Source: Aurelia coerulea
Taxonomy: Eukaryota > Cnidaria > Scyphozoa > Semaeostomeae > Ulmaridae
Direction of reading: 5' to 3'
DNA length: 64,000 bases
NCBI GenBank assembly: GCA_039566865.1
Contig: CM076955.1
Span: 16,971,501-17,035,500 of the forward strand
In this document: in pieces, positions 55,501 to 64,000 of the stretch
Layout of the letters: each line of letters opens with the position of its first letter
Position numbering within the stretch: the first letter of the stretch is position 1
The notes under the pieces: generated by a model
What the model saw: only the letters and a program-made list of their open reading frames with translations
Told to the model about the DNA's origin: nothing
Databases searched by the model: none
Program-made: the position numbers and the translations under genes

Positions 55501-58500
55501 CATTCCTTCCTGTGGATATGGGTGATTTTCTGCAGAAAGCCCCTTCAAAAAACCTGCAAAAACGAATGAAAACAATGAGCACATTTTCCTTCCTAAAATT
55601 GATGACACTCACATAAATTCATGTATTTTGTCCTCTTGGGAGAATGGAATCCCCCTGAATAGGTCATCGATACCAGGGGGAGAACTTGTTCATCCTCCCA
55701 AGAGGATAGCACGTGCTAAAGCGTTCACAAGTCATTGCTGTAAGGCATTGTAAGGCAGAAATGTTAGGGAAATCTGTTCATGATTTTGGGCACGTTTTGA
55801 AGGTTTTTTGAAGAGGCTTTCTCGAGGAAATCCCTCATAATATCAGAATGGAGTGGCCGATTTCAGTCATGTAAATTTTATAGTAGATTTGAACATTTCT
55901 ACCATTAAAGTATATGTTTGCCGATATCATTGTCTTGATATCCAGGGAGCCGTGACCTTTCAAACGGGGATTCTTTTTTCTGACTCGCCCGGTAGTACAG
56001 TGAGACTGTTTTCTTTTCCTGGTTGCGCATGATTTGAAAAAACTGCGTTCAAATCACAGCCAATGAGAACAGCTCTCACATAACAAAAGTTTTTCTAATA
56101 GGAAAGCAACTTTTTCTGAAGCGTCTAAACTTGTTTTCTGACGCAATGTTTGAATTACGTTACCCCACTTTAAAATGTCAAATTTCTGGTTTCAGGTTGT
56201 TTAGCAATGAGCTGCATTAACGAAATCATCTCAAAGAATTATTTCCCAGCGGAGTACGAGAACTTTTTGATAAAGATGTTTCAGCAGACATTCACATTAT
56301 TACAACAACTGACGAAAGGAAGTTCAACTCAAGATAGAACTGGGATCCTTGCAAAACTGGATGAAAAGTGAGTTCACTTTGTGCAGTATTTATGCCCTGG
56401 CCCAGCTAGTTCTGGTCATTGGTAGGTTAGTTGATTTGCGAAGGTGGTGCAATCGAGTTCTCCGTCATGGCCACAATAATCCATGCTTTTCTTTTAACGT
56501 TTCAACGACGTTGGCAGAGACAAGTACGTTTCGAGGTGCTAAAAAGTAAGATTTAAGCTGATACACTCCCGTCTAATTTTTTTTATATACTCAATCTAAA
56601 AATGTACAATTTAACAATAACGTAGTTACAAAGACGATACCATTGGGAGCATGATAGGCATGGTTTTCCGAAATGATCTTAGCAAATAACGATACAGTTG
56701 TTGTTGTATCTTTATTTTACATCGATTGAAAAAATCATCTAGTCTACTATGTACATATGTACATGGAAACTAATCAAAATCGATGGATACAGTAATTAAA
56801 TTAAAATAAATACATTTTTTTTAACGGTTTGTACATTATTTACAGTAAAACGACAGGCGTTGCATTTGCACGTGGGGCCATCCCATTGTGATATTAACCT
56901 TTTAAAAATATTAAGGCTTTCAGCCGATTTTAGCTCATTTGGTAAGCAATTCCAAATCTGCGGTCCTAAGAACTTGAGACTGCGAGCACCGAAAGTAACC
57001 TGGTTTGGTCTGTAATGAGTAAGGTTATTAGGATTTCGTGATGAATAATTAGAGGATTTAACTTGAAAAATATCTTTCATGAAGGATGGATTCAGACCAT
57101 TTAGAGTCTTGAACATTTCTATGGAGATAGCTCTAAGTCGGTAAACATGCATGGTGCATCGTTTTGATTTCAGTAGAAGGTCATTATATGAACTGACATG
57201 ATCATTATGAAGGAACCTAAGTGCACGTTCTTGTACCTTCTCAATCTTATGCATTGATTTAGCTGAACAAAAATGCCATACTAAAGGACAATAATTGAAA
57301 TTAGAATAAACAAAGCTCTGAACAAGGACTTCTCTCGCATCAAAACCAATATAAGCTCGAAGCCTCTTTAGGACATTAAGTTGAGTTGCAGCTTTTCTAC
57401 AAAGTACTGCGATGTGTGGATCAAAGTTTAGTTTATAATCTAGTTGAATCCCGAGAAGTTTGACTGAATCTTCAGACATGATTGTTTTTCCTTGAATACT
57501 TATTTTCTCACCACTGGTAGTTGTCTGGTCTTTTTTAATTAACAGTGCATGAAACTTTGATGGATTTGCAATCATATGGTTTTCCTTTAACCAATCTAGT
57601 GCAATGCCTGCTTCTGCCTCTAAGTCTCGCACCAAATCTGGTAGAGTCCTAGAGAAACAAGCAAGTGTGTTGTCGTCGGCATAATTATATAGCGTTGCCT
57701 GTTTAATAAACGGAAAAAGATCATTTATATATACATTAAAAAGAATAGGACCTAACACCGAGCCTTGGGGGACCCCAGATAAGATTGTTTGAAAGGAACT
57801 GTATGTATTGTTTATCCTCACGGATTGCTCACGCCGTTTAAGATATGAATAGATTAGTACCAAGGCATTTTCATCCACACCGTACGCATTCAGCTTCGCA
57901 ATCAGCAGATCGTGTGGGATGCAATCAAATGCTTTTGACAAGTCCATCAATAAAGCACCTACAATGTAATTATTGTCAAGTTTGGTCTTCCAGTCTTCGA
58001 GGAGTCTTATCAAAACGTGCTGCGTGCCGTATGCTTTCCTATATGCGCCTATGAAAACCGAGAGCGTAGTGTCAAGATAGACAACTAATTGCTGTTTCAT
58101 GACTTTTTCATAGATTTTAGAGAATGTATTTAAAACACTGACAGGACGAAAATTTTTCTCAACTGTGCGATTTGCTTCCTTATCCAAAGGGCATACTGCT
58201 GCACGCTTTCCTTTATCTGGAAACCTATGGCTTTGTAAGCAGCTGTTTATTGCAAAGGTTAAGGGAGCGGTAAGTTCATCTGCAGCTAAATGCACTAGTT
58301 TTGGCGGAATTTGATCTTCGCCGGTAGATTTTTTTCCGTCCAAGGATCTCAGTAAAGCCCAGACCTCATGATGTTGCACCTCGTGAAATGAGAAGGAATT
58401 TGAAATATCACTACCATCCTTTATGGCAAGAACACTAGGGTGATCTTTGTACTTCTCTAGAATAAGCCTAACGAGTAGTCGATCATCATCATTTTTAACA

Positions 58501-61500
58501 GTATCAGCAATGTTACAAGGTTTTTGTCCACTTGTTTTCTCAACTATATTAATGTAATGATTATTGAAAATCTCAGTCAACTCACTGTCATCAGTAACAA
58601 TTTGGTTGTTGTGTACCAAGGAAATATCATCACCGACCAAACCACCTTTATTAGAAAGAAAAGGTTTAACCAGATTCCAGAAATCTTGATTAAAAATTAA
58701 ACCTCCTGCAGTAGCCTTTTTGAAATGTTGTTTGATTGCTTTCTTTCGTAAGGAAACGCATTTGTTGCGCTGCTTTTTATAGTTTCTTTCGTTTATATTT
58801 GTAGGATATTTGTTGAATTTGTTTTTCAACCGCGTTCTGGTATAAATTGCCTTTTTTAGTTCACGAGTTACGAAAGGTGCACTATTTCCTCGCGCAAGCT
58901 TAGTTTTCAGAGGAGCATGTTTATCCACTAGATTTCGGAAAAGATACTAAAGGCTACAGATACTAAAGGCTATGCCAAAGTTCTGTTGGTCTCTTCGTAG
59001 GGAGAACTAGCTTCTCGCAGAGGTATAGATGACACTGCTGCTTGGATCGAAATTAAAAGTTGACAGATTTGTGAGCAGATGGGCTAGACTCTACAGAGCT
59101 TAGAGGTCAGGGCCGGTCAGAGGTCAGGGCCGGTGTGAACTAGTGACGGTATCTCCACCGCATTTATTAGCATTTACAGATTTTACGTTTGTAACTGGCC
59201 ATCAGTTTACCAGCAAGGTTGAAACACGGTTAACTGAGATATTGTAAATGACGAACAGACTAAGGCAACTGTTGCAAATAGAAGTGCGACTAAAAAGAAA
59301 TGCTTCAACAAATGGCTTTCTTGAATTTTTGTTAAACTGAGCAGTTTTCATCGCCTGATTAGCATTTGAAATCGTGCGAGGTTAGAGCATCTGAGTACTT
59401 CTTACAAAAATGGGAGCCTCAATAAGTTTTTGGTCGCACTTTTAGCATGAAGGGAGCCTGGATTTATTATCTGTGTTCTCTCCAATAGCAATGTTTGATT
59501 GGATCAATATTGATGCGAATAACACGTAAGGGGTAAGTCAAAATTTCAGTTGCATAATGTGAAGAGCGTATCCACAGCATCGAAGCTTGCATAAAGACTG
59601 CAGTTATTCTGCCAAATTCGAAAATATCTAAAGTAATAGGACATTACACACATACTTCGTAGCGTTTATGATCAAAATTTGGGCAGTGCATGTGGCATTT
59701 TCTGTTTTTAGAACGACAGAGCTTCTGATAAAAGATGTGTGTGCTGTCAGTTCGTTTTTAGCAAGCGGCGATGCGACCCTAATTTGCTTTAGATTTATAA
59801 CTTTTTTCTATCTTTTCTTTGCAGCTATCTGGAAAAGTTTACTGAATTCCTCTCATTGTTTGTCAGCATTCATCTGAAAAGGTTTGAGCCTAATAATCAT
59901 TTCCCCACTGCGGAGATGCTCAGTTTGCTTGTCAAGTATACGTCGCTACAGGTAAGAGGCTTTGGTAATAAAGTTAGACAATTGCTTGTGTCATCCTAAC
60001 AAATGCATTGGAAATAAAAAAACGCTATTTGGTACCGCAACAATTTCTGCTTTATTATATAATGTTTCTTGTGAGTACTACTTGTTTTTAAGCTATTTTC
60101 ATCTTGTTTTCTGTAAAGGGAAACTGTATTCAGCTATATCACTTACCTTTAAAGAGATGATTAATGTTGCTGCACCTCAGGTTTTCTTCTTTACAAACTT
60201 ATCTGACCGTTCTTAAATCGTGCTGTTTTCAAGCCTTCAACATGAAACTTTGCTGGCTATTTTCAGATCATGCTATTTTCAAAATCGTTTTCATTTGATG
60301 CCTATCACAAAAATGTTTCACTTTATATTGAAAGCAAACTTGATGGACACGGAAGACCGTTTCCGGGGGTGATGTCTGGGGTCCGTTTTCCGTGCTCGTT
60401 GGGATGGGGGCAGAGTTACCTTGAATTTTGAGTAAATCGCAGCGCCCATTCTTTTCCGTCTTCGTAATGTAGTGTTTTTGTGGTAATGTTTTGTTGATAA
60501 ACTATACTATTTATTAATTATTTATTGTAAGTGCTATTCACAGTGGGAGCTCGATGGCCATGTGTCCATTTTCACTGTGAATAGCACAATGTATCTTATG
60601 CTTAGTTTATCTGTTAAATGTAGTTGATTTTATGATAGTTGATTTTATGGAATATATAAATTTTTATTATTATTATTATTATAACATTCTTTAAAGTTGG
60701 TTGTTAAAAATAGCTCTACTTCAAGAACTAATAAAGACCAACTATTTACAAAAACAAAATAAATTACAGTTCATGATAAGTAACGAAAATACCCTAAATA
60801 CCCTATTTACAAATTTTGCAACGGCAAGTCTCTCCAATCCATTTTTTTATGCATGACTTGAAAGAACAGACGGAGGCGGCAATTTTTGTATCATTAGGCA
60901 GGAAATTCCATAATATGCTACCACGAAAAGATAAACTATCGTTGCCATAAGTAGTTGTTTTAGTTTGAGGCAACATCAACAGATTCTTTGATCTTAGATT
61001 GTAATTATTGTCCTTTTCATGGAACATATCCCACAAAAAAGAAAGGTTTTGTTGTGTTAAACTGCACGATTTGGAAACTCTTCATTTGAAAATGGTAGAG
61101 TACAAATTGCGTCTTTTGCTTCTAAGTTTAGTCATCAACTAATTTTCCTTTTCAGCCAACTGTGCAAGGATTTTACCACTGTTTGGATATTTGGGCTACA
61201 TTTCTGGATTATCTGACGGAGAAGATTCAAACTGGCAAAGGGAAGAATGGAATTAATGATAACAACTACCAAAAGTACGTTTCTTTTATAAGGTTTTACT
61301 AACAATAGCTTCTATGGAAGTTGCTAAATGTTGTCGGTCATCATGAGCAACAGGAGACATAATGATTTGAATTTGCAATTAATACCGGGTGTCCCAAAAT
61401 GATGTATTATCGTTTGATTGCTCATATGTCCATAACCAATGAACCGATTTTCAGTAACTTTATTTTATCCGATTGCCAAAAGGCTAAATTGTATTCGAGG

Positions 61501-64000
61501 ATGTTGGTTGTTGTTTTACACAGATGTCTTCATGTCGAAAAGAAGATTGATAAACCTGCTCAAGTTCAAGCCTTAGCTGGCATGAAAAGAAACGGCCTAC
61601 CTTTCCAGTCAACATTTTAGATGTGATACAAAAGGCTGAACTTATATGTCGTTCAGAGAATATATATCGTTCAGAGAATACGAATTCAGTTAATACTGAA
61701 TGCAGACAATACGAATACGAGTTCAGCCTTTTGTATCACACTGAAATGTTAACTGGAAAAATAGGCCGTTTCTTTCTCATGCCATCTAAGGCTTGAATTT
61801 AAGCAGGTTTATCGATCTTCTTTTCGACATGAAAACGCCGTCGTGAGGCAATAACTAACATCTCCAAATACAATTTAGTCTTTAGGCAATCAAACACAAC
61901 AATGTTTTTGAAAAATCGGTTCATTGGTTATGGACACGTAAGCAATCAAACAATAATACATCATTTTGGGACACCCGGTATACAATGGGAACTTATTAGA
62001 GTTCTTTTTCTGTCGTTTTGTAATCTTGCAATTACTGTCTAAATTTTATTTCCCAAACTTATACAACCGACCGCCATCTTGAGTGAATTTTCGCTCCTCT
62101 GCAAGCAATCTGGTGATGTGTTTTTGAAAGATTGCTTGCGGAGGAGCGAAGCTTCATTCAGAAACCGTTAATGCAGAATGGCGGTTACAAAGGACTCTTG
62201 AACTGTGATGCTGATTGTGTTGGCTTGGAAAATGCGAATCAGGCAGTAATTGCGAGATTAGGAAACGACAAAGAAGAACTTGAGTAACTTATCATTATAT
62301 CGTAACAGCGGAATGAGTTAACTACGTAGTCAAATCACGATGAGAGTGGCTTAGGCCATTCGTAGCCTAGGCCATTCAAATCACTCATTTTGTCTCCTGG
62401 TGCTCATGCGGTAATGTTTAACCTTTTTTCCTTTGGTCTACCAGGTGGCCAAAAGAGAAACTTCACGAGCTTGAGTGCCTCTAATGTGTTTACGTCGAAT
62501 CGTATTAAAGCCATTATACTTCGTTGTTTATTCGAAAGTTTTATCTATTTTCTGAGATATTACTTGGTCTTTAAAGCAATGACAACTCTCCAAAAAGGCT
62601 GACTGCAAAAACAGCTTCAAGCCTTTGTTTTGATATAGACCTAAACAGTTGCCATCTTGTTCCAATCTATGTTTCCCGAAAATAGCAACAAATTAGATTT
62701 GCATTGTTTTGGGAAATCAATATTTAGAAAAGTAGCAGATGGATTATAAATGTCAATTTTAACTTATCGCTTCTTAACTTATCTTACAAAGAGTGTACTG
62801 GTAGAAAAGAAATGACAATTTTTCGAAACTGGTTTTCATAGCCATATTTTAGAGTGACGTACATACGTCTCAAAAGTGAGTTTTCTAATAATTGTTGGCA
62901 GGGCATTTCTTGCCAGTAAACCTTGATTTTTATAGGCAAGACATGATGCAGCTTTCAGCAATATCCTTTGTCAGCCGGTGATAGATCAAAAACATCTTCT
63001 TGTTGCGTGTAGTGCAATTGTACAATGATAAACAAGTAAACAAAGTAAAATATAAGCACTTTGATGCGAATTGAAATAAGCAAGACGTTTCGAGCATAGC
63101 CCGTTATCAAGCCACTCGATTCGGTGATGAATTACTTCTAAACGTTGAAGCCAAGACTTCAGACAAAATTTCTAAGATAAACTAGAGATAAGAGGTTATC
63201 AGAAATATTTTGTTTTATCGAATCATTCGTTGTCGACGTTTGACTTGACAACACTTTTTTGTAGGTACTCCCCAATACTGATGGAATTGCTGCAAAAAGT
63301 TCTCCTGAAGCTACAAATGCGATCTAACGAGAATCAGTTGGATGAATTGGAAGATGAGCGTATTGAAAATGAGGTATGTGCCATTTCGAACTTTCTTTTG
63401 AGACAAAAATAAGATTGGATAGCTTATCTGTGATCACTTTTTTTTCAAAGATGTTCCTTACTGCGTACATTAGTTTCACACGTAAGAAAGCTTGAAGGTA
63501 CAAGTTTGTTTTGACGATAGATGATAATTCTTATCATGCTGCTTTGCTATTTTTAGGCGCTTAAAAATGGCATTCAAGAGGTCTGCTTTCAAGCCAAAAT
63601 CTATTTCATTGTACGGGCCGTTAAATGTCATGTTTTGCTTTTCTTAACTTAAAAGCTTTTTTCTACTCTCGAGCGAGTGCTGAATAAACGGGGGATTGAG
63701 AAGAATAAGAGGGGTTGTAAATGGTTCGATATAACAGTAATCGGGGGGGGGGTTGGAACAATGGGGGGGGGGGGGGGGTTGGAAAAATTGAAAATCGTTT
63801 TCCTTTGTTAAAAATGTATGTTTTATATTTATTGAAAAATTATGTTCACTATCATTTCAATTTTCAAGAATTAATAAAAAAGGGAGGTTGGAAGAAAATT
63901 GGGGGGGGGGAAGGGTTGGAAAATTAAAAAAAATTAATAAGCGGAGGGGGGACGATTATTCTGTTCTCGAGAGTACTCAAAAATATCTTCATTTCAGAGC
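37598..64000 (+). CDS. XPO6: Exportin-6, N-terminal portion (gene continues off the right edge)
   Basis: The exons join in consistent phase: 37598-37600 (ATG only, donor GTAAGA), 41526-41616, 45031-45143, 52106-52303, 54521-55085, 56196-56367, 59825-59951, 61156-61274, 63265-63373, and probably one opening at 63998 after TTCATTTCAG. In-window product about 500 aa of roughly 1,100. Diagnostic blocks match animal XPO6: ETLAALENLLTEFFDG, NFSHQEGAWRQCIFFL, DWPQFFPDFYHNILQ, LQITSEEFISPREDL, AMSCINEIISKNYFP, YLEKFTEFLSLFVSIHLKRF, CLDIWATFLDYL and LDELEDERIENE. XPO6 is a RanGTP-dependent karyopherin that exports profilin-actin from the nucleus. Exon 54521-55085 carries a Ser/Pro-rich insert (TPPSSPNNRSPFSSPCGSP), longer than in human. 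The start is inferred: ATG spliced to AGCTCC gives MSSQEETLAAL, aligning with human MASEEASLRAL. All introns are loaded with transposons. Confidence 0.93.
38279..38504. mobile_element. Foldback with CCAGGTTGGAAAAC ends (XPO6 intron 1)
   Basis: CCAGGTTGGAAAAC on the left is mirrored by GTTTTCCAACCTGG on the right. The inside repeats CTCGCAGCT four times plus related pieces, in both directions. 226 bp. No clear duplication of target. Confidence 0.7.
39018..39192. mobile_element. Short hAT-like MITE (XPO6 intron 1)
   Basis: Ends CAATGGCGGTGCCAG and CTGGCTCAGCCACTG, flanked by exact 8-bp CATTGTTG at 39010-39017 and 39193-39200. 175 bp. Confidence 0.8.
39780..40080. repeat. Dispersed repeat with poly-C/G edges
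   Basis: It is bounded by GCCCGGGGGGGGGTACATGA and TATGTACCCCCCCCCCCCGG, inverted ends of about 20 bp. The interior has GGGCCCAAAAACCCACCC and ATATGGGCGGCACATACCCG; the complement of this interior recurs at 45440-45545. Confidence 0.65.
40380..40485. repeat. Partial, folded relative of the hammerhead-like repeat
   Basis: Shares GTACAATCGTACAAAGATAA and AATATAAGCACTTTGATG with the repeats at 18700 and 62994, then turns back on itself (AAAGTGCTTATATTTGTAC). The ribozyme-like core is missing. Confidence 0.5.
41655..41965. mobile_element. PIF/Harbinger-like foldback (XPO6 intron 2)
   Basis: GGCCGGTTTACACAATCATA at the left pairs with TATGATCATGTAAACCGGTC at the right, and inner arms AAATTTGCTTCACATTTTTC and complement. 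TTA precedes the left end; the right duplication is degraded (TTT). Confidence 0.75.
42070..42493. mobile_element. Mariner-like MITE with CAGTAAAAACCCGC ends
   Basis: Termini TACAGTAAAAACCCGCACAT and ATGTGCGGGTTTTTACTGTA are perfect inverted repeats with TA duplication. The ends are of Tc1/mariner type. The interior repeats TAAGAACCT in both directions. Confidence 0.88.
42707..44333. mobile_element. Foldback element of the GTCCCAGAA/GGGACACC type, with nested insert
   Basis: TA-flanked ends TACAGGTTGTCCCAGAAAAA and TTTTTTGGGACACCCTGTA. Inner arms match (AATGTTTGATTAAATATTAA against TATATTTAATCAAACATCAA). A piece starting CCAGGGGCGGATCCAGCATT at 42905 looks like a hAT-type insertion, which explains the unusual 1.6-kb length. 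Another partial terminus (TACAAGGTGTCCCAAAAAGA) follows directly at 44332. Confidence 0.75.
44527..44661. mobile_element. TAGACTTG-ended hairpin MITE
   Basis: The left end CTTGCCCCAAGTCTATTTCG and right end CGAAATAGACTTGGGGCAAG are inverted. Each end is itself a palindrome (TAGACTTGGGGCAAGTCTA). The middle has CTTTTCACTTTTCCC tandemly duplicated. Confidence 0.75.
45266..45550. repeat. Composite of two dispersed repeats
   Basis: CATAAGCGTACGAGACGGGG at 45270 is mirrored by CCCGTACGCTTATGAGG at 45433, delimiting a fragment like 2860-2945. It is followed by the complement of the 39780-40080 repeat (GCCGCCCGTATGGGTGGGTT). Confidence 0.6.
47815..48055. repeat. Degenerate tandem repeat
   Basis: After a run of 13 G, diverged copies of TTGGTCTAGCCAAGGGTATC follow at about 25-45-bp spacing (47889, 47929, 47968, 47992, 48027). 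Opening words (GGGGATGTGCCGC) recall the repeat at 39780. Confidence 0.55.
48056..49960. other. Interior of the large element, no gene recognised
   Basis: AT-rich DNA. A 65-codon frame at 48235-48441 follows a TTTGCAG and starts LEKTLQAPISIKKWQYLKEF, but it has no recognisable match and is not part of XPO6. Confidence 0.35.
50366..50625. mobile_element. TAAGAAACTC-type MITE
   Basis: Left TACACATATTTTTTTCATAA, right AGAAAAAATACAGTATA, with TTTTTTGGCGATTTGAGAGT inside. Another partial copy with CGATCTGAGAGTTGAGTTTC is just upstream at about 49965-50045. Confidence 0.6.
51748..52065. repeat. Dispersed foldback repeat copy
   Basis: It shares AGGGCTTTCTGCAGAAAATT and GGGTAAATTACTGAATCTAA with 1-190 and, in complement, with 55361-55994. 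A (TTG)n-like microsatellite sits inside at 51862-51893. Confidence 0.6.
52380..52650. repeat. Low-complexity repeats (XPO6 intron)
   Basis: Irregular direct repeats of GATTTTTCAAA and TTTTTGGAGTCATTT. No gene. Confidence 0.5.
52744..53784. repeat. 1.04-kb nested palindrome (double hairpin)
   Basis: Order: arm A1 (52744-52980), its complement A2 (52983-~53230), a unique ~70-bp spacer, then B1 (~53299-53540) and B2 (53545-53784). A1 pairs best with B2 (both have the GCATAAGTACAGCG variant and GTTGGAGCTCC), while A2 pairs best with B1 (GCAAGTACAGCG and GTCGGAGCTCC). So the whole block is an inverted duplication of one hairpin. A 69-72-codon frame beginning MAYIMIKIVFLLTVLFLF is open in both inner arms (minus 52986-53195; plus 53335-53553) and broken by a stop in the outer arms. 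Confidence 0.9.
53785..54520. other. XPO6 intron with small repeats
   Basis: A 27-bp unit (TTATGGAAATATAMAGCCTTGGACC, approximate) is tandemly doubled at about 54013-54065. A loose foldback (TAAAGCCGAGGCTTT, then GGGCTTTATATTTTGC) follows at 54150-54235. No gene. Confidence 0.4.
55361..55994. mobile_element. Foldback element, GGGTGAGTCAGAAAA variant
   Basis: TA-flanked ends TACCGGGTGAGTCAGAAAAA and TTTTTTCTGACTCGCCCGGTA minus one base, with diverged foldback arms inside. Its interior is shared with 1-190 and 51748-52065, so those are relatives. Confidence 0.85.
56698..58952 (-). mobile_element. 5'-truncated LINE with reverse-transcriptase frame
   Basis: On the minus strand a continuous frame of about 710 codons (56796-58928, extending a few codons upstream to a stop) encodes a non-LTR reverse transcriptase. 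Blocks in order: DKHAPLKTKLARGN linker, FRPVSVLNTFSKIYEKVM, GALLMDLSKAFDCIPHDLL, SGVPQGSVLGPILFNVYIND, the catalytic NYADD, VKLLGIQLDYKLNFD, then the C-terminal tail GARSLKFLGPQIWNCLPNEL and a CKCNAC ending. This pattern is L2/CR1-like. The apurinic endonuclease is missing, so it is 5'-truncated. Downstream lie AATAAA and a short (ACA)n tail near 56698-56715. The frame has no internal stop, so insertion was fairly recent. It is antisense within an XPO6 intron. Confidence 0.92.
58953..59824. other. XPO6 intron, no gene seen
   Basis: Unremarkable AT-rich intron between the LINE and exon 59825-59951; a short direct repeat GGTCAGGGCCGGT occurs twice near 59105-59130. Confidence 0.4.
60531..60587. 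repeat. Short hairpin
   Basis: GTGCTATTCACAGTG at 60531 pairs exactly with CACTGTGAATAGCAC at 60573, with a loop of about 27 bp. It may be a hairpin RNA in the XPO6 transcript or just a small foldback remnant. Confidence 0.6.
60655..61075 (-). mobile_element. LINE 3' fragment
   Basis: The minus frame 60803-61036 reads NYNLRSKNLLMLPQTKTTTY, then GNDSLSFRGSILWNFLPNDT and ends CRCKICK, the typical C-terminal tail of L2/CR1-type LINE proteins, comparable in layout to the tail of the element at 56698. A (ATA)n tract at 60664-60683 on the 3' side is a suitable LINE tail. Confidence 0.8.
61383..61980. mobile_element. Foldback element, GGGTGTCCCAAAA family, type B copy 2
   Basis: TA-flanked ends TACCGGGTGTCCCAAAATGA and TCATTTTGGGACACCCGGTA. 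Clearly the same subfamily as 7419-8021 (shared CCATAACCAATGAACCGATT and GATACAAAAGGCTGAACT). Confidence 0.9.
62066..62190. repeat. Hairpin repeat
   Basis: CGCTCCTCTGCAAGCAATCT pairs with AGATTGCTTGCGGAGGAGCG around a loop of about 18 bp; outside this, ACCGACCGCCATCTTG and AATGGCGGTTAC pair loosely. Confidence 0.65.
62994..63111 (-). repeat. Dispersed repeat with hammerhead-like core, copy 2
   Basis: On the minus strand, starting at 63111, it reads CTTGATAAC, a 4-bp stem GGGC/GCTC with loop TAT (one G-T pair), then GAAACGTC. This resembles the CUGAUGA-stem II-GAAA core of hammerhead ribozymes carried by Penelope-like retroelements, with a changed base and one extra base. The downstream 80 bp is shared with 18700-18816. 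Confidence 0.5.
63662..63980. repeat. Long poly-G repeat with inverted ends
   Basis: TACTCTCGAGCGAGTGCTGA at the left and TTCTCGAGAGTACTC at the right are partly inverted. The interior has runs of 10, 18 and 10 G within TTGGAAMAAT contexts, like the copy at 3225-3350. It ends 17 bp before the presumed next XPO6 acceptor at 63997. Confidence 0.7.

Noticed and set aside
1..64000. tRNA and rRNA genes
   Set aside because: I looked for cloverleaf-like and rRNA-like conserved words and recognised none; a covariance search would be needed to exclude snoRNAs in the RPSA intron.

Overview
This is animal (metazoan) nuclear DNA: AT-rich, with GT-AG introns, long introns and a very dense load of short inverted-repeat transposons. 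No prokaryotic gene organisation is visible. The proteins are conserved animal genes with good but not vertebrate-level similarity. An invertebrate is certain enough; a cnidarian, perhaps an anthozoan, is my inference and not proven.

Genes, left to right. (1) The first coding exon of ribosomal protein SA (RPSA, minus, 1163-1295); the rest lies off the left edge. (2) ECSIT, complete in three exons (plus, 3775-8367). (3) A class A GPCR in two exons (plus, 13786-16450). (4) ZNF598, the ribosome-collision E3 ligase, complete in three exons (minus, 21238-27918). (5) A possible minus-strand first exon of an unrecognised gene (35144-35394), lying between two arrays of a 103-bp repeat. (6) Exportin-6 (XPO6), plus, from an ATG at 37598 through eight further exons to 63373 and then off the right edge; about the first 500 residues are present. 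I found all joins by reading splice sites and checking that the phases agree.

Mobile and repeated DNA fills most of the rest. At least seven TA-flanked foldback elements share the terminus TAC(C/A)GGGTGTCCCAAAA but have mostly unrelated interiors. There are PIF/Harbinger-like MITEs with TTA/TAA duplications, hAT-like elements with 8-bp duplications, a TTAA (piggyBac-like) MITE, a Mutator-like long-TIR element with a 9-bp duplication, and a mariner-like MITE. A 5'-truncated LINE with a 710-codon reverse-transcriptase frame sits antisense in an XPO6 intron, and other LINE scraps are present.

The most unusual structures are: two arrays of one 103-bp minisatellite in opposite orientation (28469-32029 and 35641-36953) whose outer ends begin with the same unit variant, giving an 8.5-kb foldback-like composite; a 1.04-kb nested palindrome (52744-53784) in an XPO6 intron carrying a small signal-peptide-like frame; a 5.7-kb element with matching 235-bp terminal inverted repeats (46011-51745) wholly inside another XPO6 intron; and dispersed sequences with a hammerhead-ribozyme-like core.

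The genes are not an operon. RPSA and ZNF598 work on the ribosome, ECSIT in mitochondrial complex I assembly and innate signalling, XPO6 in nuclear export of profilin-actin, and the GPCR in cell signalling. Their adjacency carries no obvious functional meaning.
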